Source of the DNA: Plantago elongata
Lineage: Eukaryota > Streptophyta > Magnoliopsida > Lamiales > Plantaginaceae
Reading direction: 5' to 3'
DNA: 30,720 bases
Assembly: GCA_036897095.1 (NCBI GenBank)
Contig: JAYMSP010001575.1
Coordinates: 1-30,720, forward strand
The notes under the pieces: generated by a model
What the model was told of the DNA's origin: nothing
The model's database searches: none
Seen by the model: the letters and a program-made list of their open reading frames with translations, nothing else
Shown: positions 9,534-18,490 of the stretch, piece after piece
Position numbering within the stretch: position 1 is the stretch's first letter
Layout: each line of letters opens with the position of its first letter
Position numbers and translations under genes: made by a program

Positions 9534-10024
9534 CTTTTGTAAAGTTAACTACCCAACAACATATTGGAGTAGTAAGTATTTGCTTGTTGATGTCCATTTT
9601 CAATAATTTGTCACTATTGTTTTTTGCTCAATGTTCCCAAATTAAAAATAAATCAAATTAGAAATTTGTTGTTAGACATGCAGTTAAATTAAAGTTAGCA
9701 TAGAATGTTAACATATAAAAACAATCTTGTTTCGGGAGAATGGGATCAATGATCCCGTCGTATAGGATATTTGGTGAATCTCTTTCAAAACTTTTTATAT
9801 GAAATAACGTGTTTGCGTAAATGTTAATATTTTAGTATGTAATGTTTTTGAACTAAATACTTTTACATGGTATTATAAGCATTATTTTTTCTGAGGTGTA
9901 GTGTTGGTCAATTAAAAAACAAGGTTTGGCCTCGTGCGTGGTCAATAGACTAAAAACTTCTCGTTTCTGAAATATATTTCTTAGCGAGGACAAGTGTCCA
10001 ATGATACTTATCTTTGAGAACGAT
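9534..10024. other. Non-coding, 3' side of ERF copy 2
   Basis: About 35 bp after the stop match the 3' flank of ERF copy 1. The rest is AT-rich with nothing recognised. Confidence 0.5.
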
Positions 10025-10640
10025 TGTAACGACCCAAGCACTAAAGTTACTCACGAATTTTTCACACACATCTTGTTGTATGATATTGTCCGTATGTTTA
10101 AGCCCTCTTTTGATTTCACCAAAATGACATCATACAGTATGAGAGTGGTTGTCTTCATATATATCGTTCATCACTTTCACTCTAAATCGGTATGGGACGT
10201 TGGGTGTTACAATCTACCCCATTTAAATCCTCGACATCCTCGTCAAACATCAGGGCGTACAGTTTCTCTCGAGATCAACCATTCGTGCAAGATTCAGAGG
10301 TAGTTCCAACGGGCTCTAGGTGGCTCCCACCATCCGTACACGGTGTAGCACTTTGCCCCGCATGATACTTAGCTCCTAATATTTCGGATAGTTCAAATCT
10401 GATACCATTATTAACGACTTGATGACTAATGGATCGAGATCCGACCCATTGATCTGGCAAGGTCACTCTTGATTGTGCCACACACATTTTGTTGATATGT
10501 TATTTGTCCACTTTGAATCGGAGCCTGCACGAATTTACTTTTGGTATCCAAAAGGCCTTGTACCATATGCAAGACGTACCAAAAGGCCTTGTACCATATG
10601 CAAGCCGTCTCGAATCTAGGACATGATGCACACTATCGAA
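10025..10640 (-). mobile_element. TRIM-like LTR retroelement, non-coding
   Basis: Read on the minus strand this has LTR element order. A left LTR lies at about 10640-10412. It is followed by ATGGTATCAG (10409-10400), which matches the primer-binding site for initiator tRNA-Met. A ~200 bp non-coding middle ends in the purine-rich GGGGTAGAT (10222-10214), and a right LTR starting TGTAACACCC runs to GGGTCGTTACA (10213-10025). The LTRs share CACACACAT.TTGTTG and a TATT-GTCC segment, but are diverged and unequal in length, partly from a 31 bp duplication. An internal region of about 200 bp with no coding capacity fits a TRIM. Plant LTRs with similar TGTAACGACCC ends and AAAAGGCCT cores are widespread. 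Confidence 0.6.
10551..10607. repeat. 31 bp tandem duplication inside the TRIM LTR
   Basis: AAAAGGCCTTGTACCATATG and the bases after it occur at 10551 and again at 10582. The copies are identical over about 24 bp. The second copy then diverges (CAAGCC instead of CAAGAC). Confidence 0.9.
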
Positions 10641-11529
10641 GTTTTTGGCCACTACACCATAATATGGTTTAATAAACTTATGAAATAAATATATAATACT
10701 AAAATGTAATAACACGCTACTCGTATTATTGTGAAATTTACTTACAAATAATTGTATTCTTTACAAATAATTTATGAAATATGCAAATGTAATTAATACC
10801 GTTGTTTTTTTTTATAATTAGTCCTTTTATTTTTAGTTGAGTTAGCTTTTAGGTGAGTGAAAATTAATCTGTTTTAATTTAATTGGAGAAGAAAGATTGA
10901 TTATCATTATTTTTCTAAGATGAATTAATTTGGTTGAGGTTGAATTAAGATTTGAAATTTAATTGTATAATAAACCTATTGAATTGTTGTCTTTTATAAA
11001 TTAATTTTGTTAGAGTTGTATCAGGGCTTTTAATTTAATTGAATTATACAGATTGTTATTTATAACTAAAGTATAATCTACATATTATTATAAATGAGTT
11101 CAATTTCAATTTAAATTAATTAATTATTTAATTGTACAATTTCAATAATTGTTCACATTTAGCATTAAATTAATTAAGTATTCAATTTCACAACTCAATA
11201 TTAATTAGTCGGTGTGGCAAAATTTAGGGCTAAAATTTCTGCGCCGGCCCTTCTCATATGGTGGCAATTACTTTTATGTGTATCCATAGTTAAAATTCAA
11301 GGGTCTCATTCATTATATATATGAACCACACCTTTGGAATAACTTTTAAAAATATAACACAACTTTAGTCAACATTGGAAATCCTATCCTACTAGCAAAA
11401 CAACACCTCAACAAAAGAACTCCAATTCAAGGCATGTTTAATTTCTTTTATAAGTTACTAGAAATGTCACAATTTGGTACCTAATAAATATGCTACTTTG
11501 TAATACGATGGCCATCGATTCAACTAAAA
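10641..11529. other. Non-coding, very AT-rich
   Basis: No gene. Repeated TTTAATTTAATTG- and AATTAATTA-like strings occur at 10870-11180, without a clear repeat unit. A GGTGGCAATTAC segment near 11260 is unremarkable. Confidence 0.5.
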
Positions 11530-11810
11530 ATGTTGATGTTCAGAGGTTAGAGCATTGCATTTGTAATGTAATACGTATCGATCGGTTCGGTTCTGCGGGC
11601 TTTTCCCTATTTTATTACATTCAATTAAAGACTTTTGTAAGTTAATTACTTCCCGAAATTAATCCATTTATCAACTTGTAAGAATGGAAATCCCAACTGG
11701 GCCCGGAAGGATTTCATTGTTAAGATAAGTTCGATCTTTCAATATTTAGATCCGTTCTCTTCAACTGAAAATTCTTATAATTCAGTTTATTTCAGCTTTG
11801 TTTATACTAG
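11530..11810 (+). repeat. trnT(UGU)-like tRNA relic plus spacer, copy 1
   Basis: TTCAGAGGTTAGAGCATTGC and the following ATTTGTAATG (about 11538-11568) match the D-arm to anticodon loop of plastid-type tRNA-Thr(UGU), including the TTTGTAA anticodon loop. The T-arm (GATCGGTTCGGTTCTG) and acceptor are degraded, so this is not a functional tRNA. About 200 bp after it also match copy 2. It may be an old nuclear insertion of plastid DNA (trnT and its spacer) or a SINE-like repeat built on a tRNA-Thr. Confidence 0.6.
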
Positions 11811-11944
11811 AATTCAATTCTGTTCAGGTTAATTCATTGTAATTTAAAAAATTATAGTTAAAAATAATATAATCTAACTATATGTCGTAATTTTTTAAAT
11901 TAAAAAGATACGTTGTAAATTAACATATATATTTTAATTAATAA

Positions 11945-12260
11945 TATTAATACTCTGAAGTTAGAGCATTACATTGATAATGTCAATATGTAATGGTCGT
12001 CGGTTCAATTCCGATAAACTAACTTTTCCCTCTTTTATTGCATTCAATTAAAGACGAATAAGAAAAGTTATTTCCCTCAATCCATATTCAACTTATGAGA
12101 TAGGAACTCCCCAACTTAGATTAGGAAGGATATCATTGTTAATATGTGTTCGTATTTAAATATGTAACTATTTCTCCAAATATATAATACCAAACAATGT
12201 AATATATTAAATGTAAGAAGTGTTTTTTTCAATTGAAAACTCTTTCAGTTTAACTCTATT
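11945..12260 (+). repeat. trnT(UGU)-like tRNA relic plus spacer, copy 2
   Basis: GTTAGAGCATTACATT at about 11960 and GGTCGTCGGTTCAATTCCGA at about 11996-12015 match the D-arm and the T-arm (B-box GGTTCAATTCC) of tRNA-Thr. A short insertion disrupts the anticodon region. The downstream part matches copy 1 (TTTTCCCTCTTTTATTGC, ATTCAATTAAAGAC, CCCAACT, GGAAGGAT.TCATTGTTAA). Copy 1 keeps the anticodon loop better; this one keeps the T-arm better. Confidence 0.6.
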
Positions 12261-12267
12261 TAAATGT

Positions 12268-12330
12268 AAACAATAAAATGCAACTCAGTTGATAAGATGC
12301 TTCATCTCTAACTAATAGATCGGGAGTTCA
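12268..12330 (+). repeat. tRNA-derived SINE-like fragment
   Basis: AACTCAGTTGATAAGATGCT resembles an A-box region, and GGGAGTTCAAGTT about 30 bp on resembles a B-box, with the spacing of a pol III promoter. No 3' tail or target duplication was defined, so it is probably a fragment. Confidence 0.4.
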
Positions 12331-12962
12331 AGTTAACTTAGCCATTTAAAAAAAAATCCATTTAATTGTACTCAGTTTGGATGAGAGAAGCATTCAATTT
12401 GCTAGTACTGTTTGTTAATGGTTTGGTGCCAATCTTTAATCTAGCTTGGAATCGAAGCTCATTATATATCTACACCACACAGGCAATTTCCGCCGACGGA
12501 AGAAGACAAATACTAGTCCACGAATTGCATTTAACCACAAAAAGTATACCATGAAAAGTGTACATAGAATATAATCAAATTTGTGGTACCAACTATTTTT
12601 TTCTATATATATATATATAACCTAGCTACTTATGAACACATCAATCTCAGTAAACTTGCAACAACTACAATCTACACTATATACACATAACAATGTAGAT
12701 GGCATTTAGATTCTCAAGTTTCATGCCATAAATTGATCACAAGTTCATAGCATTCGGCATTGATCAGGTATATATCTACTCTATTCTTTCATGTAACTTA
12801 ATGATTCGGTGGCTAAGTAGTGGTTTAGATTCGCATATTTGAATAATGGGTGGTTGAAAAGTTTCTATAATATTAGAGTCGGTTCATTTTGACAGGTATG
12901 TATTTTTATCAATAATGGTTTTCTGACTGCCGTTTAATTTAAAACTGTCTGGCGAACAGTTG
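12331..12962. other. Non-coding
   Basis: No supported gene. A TA tract at 12605-12619 is a simple repeat. The rest shows nothing recognisable. Confidence 0.5.
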
Positions 12963-13530
12963 TACATCTTATATTGAAATTGGACACAATAATTTAATCA
13001 CATATTCTCGGATAAAATATTCAACAATACTTTAATATAAAATTGTTCATAACCATCACTCCTCCTTAAAAAAACTATTCAATAATACTTCAATAAATAA
13101 TCGAATTTCAATAACTTGAAAAGCATAAAAATGAAAGAACTAGACAAAAATTCAATTGAAATTGAATTTTTTCGATTTGAATTTGAAACCGAACACTTAG
13201 AATCGTTGTGACTTATTAGGCCTTCTATAGTACAAAAGTTGTTTGATTATCTTGTACATTGAATTGTACAAAATAATTTAATCACACTTTTTGTAAGATT
13301 AGTCGATAATACTTCAGTGTTCATAATCATCACCCCTCATTGAAAACATTATTCGATAATACTTCAATAAAATTGCTCATGACCATCACCCTCAACGGAA
13401 AGACTTGAAAAATATAAATATTAAATAATTATATAAACCTTCAATTGAAATTGAATTTTTTGATTGGAATTTAAATCCGAACACGGTTGTGGCTTATTAG
13501 GCCTGCTATAGTACAAAGATGTTTAACAAT
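12963..13530 (+). repeat. Imperfect tandem duplication, unit about 280-290 bp
   Basis: 12963-13252 and 13253-13530 align in order. Shared landmarks are ACAATAATTTAATCACA / AAATAATTTAATCACA, ATAATACTTCAATAAA, CATAACCATCAC, TTCAATTGAAATTGAATTTT, CCGAACAC and GCTTATTAGGCCT.CTATAG. The copies are substantially diverged, so the duplication is old. It has no coding capacity. Confidence 0.7.
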
Positions 13531-13531
13531 C

Positions 13532-13625
13532 TTGTCCAAGTTGCATCCGCAGCCGCTACAAGACAGAGCATTTGGTGGGCCAAAGAAACCTAAATTTAGT
13601 AGGCTATGCGTCTCCAATCTGGGCA
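13532..13625 (+). repeat. Dispersed repeat block, copy 2
   Basis: It begins with the 29 bp identical to 6901-6929 and keeps weaker similarity for about 60 bp more. It starts exactly where the second tandem unit (13253-13530) ends, which suggests both are parts of one larger repeat. Confidence 0.7.
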
Positions 13626-14712
13626 TTTGTAAAAGTGAGTTAATAACCCAGTGGACTTTTACGGAAAGGGAATATTCTTTTTTGTACTTTTATTCATTTA
13701 TTTTTTTGGGAACCACAGGATTCACCTGATATTTTGTCGTATTAGAAATGACGTCAAATCGAAGAGTTTGACCCAGTAAGTAAAAGGATATGTCATCCTT
13801 AATATGCTTTCTGTTGGAATCTCAGTAGTTACTCGATTTGGCGTTGTTTCTAATATGACTAGAAATCACTTTCATTTTGTGGTCTCTTACTTATATATAT
13901 TTTTACTTTAATTTCAATTATTCTACTTTCTGCTGCTACAGTGCTACAGGTGTTGATTCTAATATGACTAGCCGTCATTGAAGTCTTCCTTGTACACTCA
14001 ATTTAAGTTAGTTTAGTTAGACACCTTTCTATTTTTAATTTTCTTTGTTCCTATAGAAGTATCTCTTGGTTTTCTATTGACAAATCATGAAGGCTTAACA
14101 CGTGAATATGATATAATACACTTTGTCTAAATTCTCATGCTAACATTTCATGCAACTACTTTCAATTTTAACGTCACTAATTTCTTATAACAAATTACAA
14201 TTTAGAAGCAATATTTATTATCTCAATTCCAAAGAAAACTTGCCATAATTACTTTATAATCGATTAATTATTTTCAACTTTAAAAACAAATTACGTTTAA
14301 ATTAGAATCATGAACAATTTAATAAAATCATATAATAAGAATTTAATTGTAATTAAACAGAAAAAGTTACGTGAAAATTTAAGATCTGAACGATGAGATA
14401 TTAGTTTAAATTGCACTTTGTAATAGGTAGTTGATATGATGCGAATTATGGTCTATGAAGGTGTAGATGTGAGGTTTTATTTCCGAATAGATTAATTTGG
14501 ATTGTTATCTATGGAAACCAGCCTGCACTTACTAAATGAAATGAAATATCTACGGTGCATCATATTGAGATAGTCTGGATTAAGCAATTTTATATTCATT
14601 ACCTTCCCGTCTCATTACTTGCCACAACTTGACGAGGCCTAGTAATAAATTCATCCAAAAAAAGTGTTTCGTACAACCAAGACGGGGATATTATGTACAA
14701 TTTTTTCACTAA
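13626..14712. other. Non-coding
   Basis: AT-rich intergenic DNA. The phrase TCTAATATGACTAG occurs twice (about 13850 and 13958), possibly from a small duplication. No gene is supported. Confidence 0.5.
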
Positions 14713-14861
14713 GGGGCTGATTGGCATGACATTTAAATGGAGATTTTGGTGAAATTGTATTTGGAATGAAATTGAAATGAGGATATTTAAAGTGTATTTT
14801 AGTCCAAATTACTGTTCATCGAGTCAAATTGAAACATTTAAATGCCTGGTCAATCAACCCC
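14713..14861. mobile_element. Tourist-like MITE (149 bp)
   Basis: The ends form imperfect terminal inverted repeats: GGGGCTGATTGGCATGACAT continuing TTAAATG on the left, and on the minus strand from the right GGGGTTGATTGACCAGGCAT continuing TTAAATG. Flanking TAA (14710-14712) and TAG (14862-14864) would be a TWA target duplication with one change. TIRs beginning GGGGCTGATTGG, short length and lack of coding capacity fit Tourist/PIF-Harbinger MITEs. The Harbinger relic at the start of the window is from the same superfamily, but a direct link is not shown. Confidence 0.75.
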
Positions 14862-14864
14862 TAG

Positions 14865-15528
14865 GGTAAACTAGACACCACAATTATTGAACATATATGC
14901 CAAACATAACATATTCCAAGTCTTGAAATGATGCAAATGCAATCACACACTTGCAAGTTGCAATGTTATAAAGGCCTGTCTGTCATACATACATACATCT
15001 TTTGGGACTCAACTCAACTTGTGACCTTTGAAAACTCCACTTGACACCACAAGTTGCAATAATAGTACTAGCCATTATGATAGTTTCTGCTTTCTTGTTG
15101 GTACATATATACTCGAAACTCACACTCCATATATAGAATGTATGTTGTTTCTGCTTGCATTATATTGCAAAGCAGAGTTCAAATTAGTGAAATTGAAGAT
15201 GTTTTCTTCACTTCACTAACATACATCTATGATAAACAATTAGCATGTTACATCTATATTAGTAGTATTAGTAGCAGTATTATACTATATTATCTTTGTT
15301 TTTGAAATCTTGATTATTGAGTATATAGATAGATAGATAGATAGTACAAAAGATGTACAGACAGTCTATAGTAATGAAAGGCCAGGCATCTTAAATTGTT
15401 GTCCTCAGAATCTTATCTCTATCTTTCATTCTTCTCTCAACTTAAAAATATCTATCTGTACATCCTACTCCATCCCTTTCTTAAGTTGTAAAAGTGAGTG
15501 TTGAATTGTCTGAACCATAAAAAAGAGA
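14865..15528. other. 5' region of ERF copy 3
   Basis: Non-coding. It includes a CATACATACAT run (14986-14997), a TATATAGA candidate TATA box (15322-15329) and a (GATA)n tract directly after it. A pyrimidine-rich stretch (15400-15480) before the start codon is likely leader. Confidence 0.5.
15322..15344 (+). promoter_or_regulatory. TATATAGA box merging into a (GATA)n microsatellite
   Basis: About five GATA units follow a TATA-like core roughly 200 bp upstream of the ATG at 15529. If this is the core promoter, repeat-length variation would change the distance from TATA box to transcription start. That consequence is inferred. Confidence 0.4.
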
Positions 15529-15961
15529 ATGGAGATTTCAAATTCCAGGCAAGAAGAAGAAAAGAGTGGTAGTGGTAGTAGTGGTAGTAGTGGTAGTAGC
15601 AGGAGTAGTCATGAGGCCGGAGAAAGCGGAGCGAAACAACGATACATCGGGGTAAGAAAACGGCCATGGGGTAAGTATGCAGCGGAGATACGGGATTCAA
15701 CGAGGAACGGAATGAGGGTTTGGCTTGGAACGTTTGATACAGCAGAAGAGGCGGCTTTGGCTTATGATCAGGCTGCGTTTGCGACCCGGGGGGCAGCAGC
15801 GACACTGAACTTCCCTTGGGAAAGAGTAGTGAAATCTCTTGAAAAGATCAACTATAGGTGTGAGAAAGGCTCATCACCTGTTGAGGCCTTAAAGGAGACT
15901 CACAAGCTGCAAAGTCAGATCAAGAGACAAACCATTCATAAGCAAAGCAATGATAATGATA

Positions 15962-15996
<35 letters not shown>

Positions 15997-16065
15997 CAAG
16001 AAGTTGTTGTTCTTCAGGATTTGGGACCTGAGTTGTTAGATGAGCTCTTGTCTAATACTACTTGA
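15529..16065 (+). CDS. Ethylene-responsive transcription factor, group IX (ERF95-98/TDR1-like), copy 3
   Basis: The 178-residue protein belongs to the same small ERF class as the genes at 5178 and 9042 but is more diverged. The N-terminus has a Ser/Gly run ([15 protein letters not shown]) coded by GGTAGT repeats. The AP2/ERF domain spans residues 39-96 ([42 protein letters not shown]). [16 protein letters not shown] follows, as in the other copies. A (GAT)11 microsatellite at 15964-15996 then codes an uninterrupted 11-Asp run, preceded by Asn/Asp residues. It sits directly before the EDLL-like tail ([16 protein letters not shown]). Probable nuclear activator of GCC-box genes. The gene is intronless with an intact frame. 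Unlike copies 1 and 2, its flanks show no obvious match to the other genes, so this is the older duplicate. Confidence 0.95.
15964..15996 (+). repeat. Coding (GAT)11 microsatellite, poly-Asp
   Basis: Eleven GAT codons in a row extend the acidic region just before the C-terminal activation motif of ERF copy 3. Pure trinucleotide tracts mutate by whole codons, so allele length may vary without breaking the frame. Confidence 0.97.
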
Positions 16066-18490
16066 CCATTTCAACTTCTAGCTACCTCATTATCAAATCA
16101 AATCTGCACTTGTAAGTAAGCATATATGATCAATTTCTTTCTTTCTTTTTCATTTCACAATGAACTACTTCAATTTTTTTATTGTTAGTTGCAGTTCCAT
16201 GTACAATTTGATTGACTTAATTGCTGCTTAAAAAAACTCAGAAATGATGTACTTTTATGCCCTAACTAGATCTGAATCAACACCCAATAATCTTGTTTTA
16301 TTTTAATTTTTGGAAAAAGCCAAAAGTAATTTTTGCTACTTAAAGCATAAAGGTGGATGCTAGCTACATGCTCCATCAATATTATATTTATTTTTCAAAT
16401 ATTGTTTCTTTTTCCAAATTAAAACACAATATTTGTTCCTATACTGATTATCTTTGTCTAGTAGTCCAGCATTATTCAACCAAAGTAAAACATGCACTCT
16501 AGTTATCTATTAAATGATTGGGAATTCAATTGTGCTAGCTTTATCAATTTCACTGAATGAATAGTTTGATGTTCTTATGGATGTGTGTTTTGTCTAATTG
16601 TCAGTCTTTTTCTGCTAATTAGCTTGTTTAGACTAACTTGTAGCACTGAGAATCGTCAAGACTTGTTCACAAGTTCTTGTAAATCCCCGTGATTGTTTTT
16701 TGTTTATTTAATAAAGAGTAGTGGTTATTGAAAAAAAAATCACTGAATGAATGTATTTACATTTTATCAATCAACAATTATTTTTGCTCATTTCATGTGT
16801 CTAATTAAGTGCATGAGGATTAACTAGTACTTCAAGGTCTCTTCTGATTCAACAAATTAAGTTCATTAGTCATGTATTGCATGTATCCTTTGAAGTAGAA
16901 TATATAATTGAAAACTAGTATTTGTTATATCATAACTAATAAGTATGAATTTATATAAGTAACAAAATTAAGCTTTTTTTCTTTTCCTTTGGGAAGATAA
17001 TTGATCAAGCATCTAATGGAAAGTTCAAGCTAATGATCATCAGTATCTTCTTTTCATGCATTGGCCCTTCTTGGTCATGGAAAAGTGGTCTCATGAGTCC
17101 TCAATATTATTGACAAGACCTGATATGTAATGGGGCTTCATGTTTTCTGGAAAGTTGAGTAACAACACTGCTTAATTTATTCTAACTAGACTTAAATGAG
17201 GTACTTCTCTCACTTTACCTGTGCAGCAAATTAACTGAGATGACACAAGCATCTGATGCATATGTCACCCCATAAAGTAGCTAGCTACCACTTATATTCT
17301 GTACATGTGGAAACTGAACTTTATTTCTTGGAACCAATTAGTTTTTAGAGAACTTTAGTGAAAATATGTCAAATGGAAGAAGCATTTCCTGTTGCAAATT
17401 CTAGATGTATTCTTCATGATGTGCTAGATGCCTGAAAGCTCGCTCGGTTATCTTGATTGCATAACTATCTACAAGTTCGAGATTTTTGTTATATCATATT
17501 TACAGCTGATTATAACTTCTTTTATCAACAATTCGTATTTCATTTTTCAGCTTGACTGTACGTAGACTAAGATTTTAGATGTGGGGCATATGCGCGGCGG
17601 TATGATATTCAGCTGCCGGGATAGGTTGCTTTCCTGAACATCCAGAAAAATCAGATTATTGGGAGAACATGTTAGAAATGCCGGCACTTTTCTACATTAG
17701 AATAAGCACAAGGATCAAGTGTATATAGAATGAGAGATTTATAATGTGTGTGGATGTGTCGTAATTCACATACGAATGGCTACTCCGAAGGTCTTCAGGT
17801 TGTAGGAGCATGCACGAAATAACAATGTTATGTTTTGGATGCTACAAAAGAGATAGTATCATTTTGCAGCTTGTTGAACAATCCAGAGTTTTGTTCACAG
17901 TGTATTATTTCGTTGTTGAGCATTTCTTATGCTCGTTGTACTATGTTTGGAGTGCATATCATTAATAAAGTTTTTCCCTTTTCAAGGCTATGATCAATAT
18001 CAATGGAATCCACCCCCGTTGCAGTCTCTCAGAGTCTTATTGTTCGCAGAGATGCAAGCCGTGCAGTTCTGATATAATGCTACTGAGCTAGCTGCAGTTC
18101 ATTTTACTTGTGTTTCTCTCGGGTCCATTAAATGAATCTTTGTATTTGGAGCTTATAGAATCTTTAAGGTGGCAGACTGTTGTGTAACCAAAAATTGGTG
18201 ACAGCAGGTGGAAATTGGTTGAAGTCTACTGCACTGCAAGTATAATTCATTGATGTAATTCCGAATATCCCATGTACCATACTGCATATAGGATCTCCGG
18301 GCAATGTATAGCTATCGTAGATAGAAAGATAAAACAGATCAAAAGCATTTCAATACATGTAGTTCATGTGACATTCATTCAACTCATAAACAAGCAGAAG
18401 AACATAATTCTTGAATTTGCAGTTTTTTTTTTTTTCAAAAGCAGAGTTCTTGGGACGTAAATTATTGTTATCAACAATTCTGAGGTTATC
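16066..18490. other. Non-coding, 2.4 kb
   Basis: No gene is supported. The first 100-200 bp are probably the 3' UTR of ERF copy 3. From about 17570 to 18250 the base composition is less AT-rich and codon-like, which may mark the decayed 5' flank of the resistance-gene relic, but no domain is readable. A 14-base T tract lies at 18422-18435. Confidence 0.45.

Noticed and set aside
11538..12015. Functional tRNA-Thr gene
   Set aside because: Neither copy keeps both acceptor stem halves; one lacks a good T-arm and the other has an insertion in the anticodon region.
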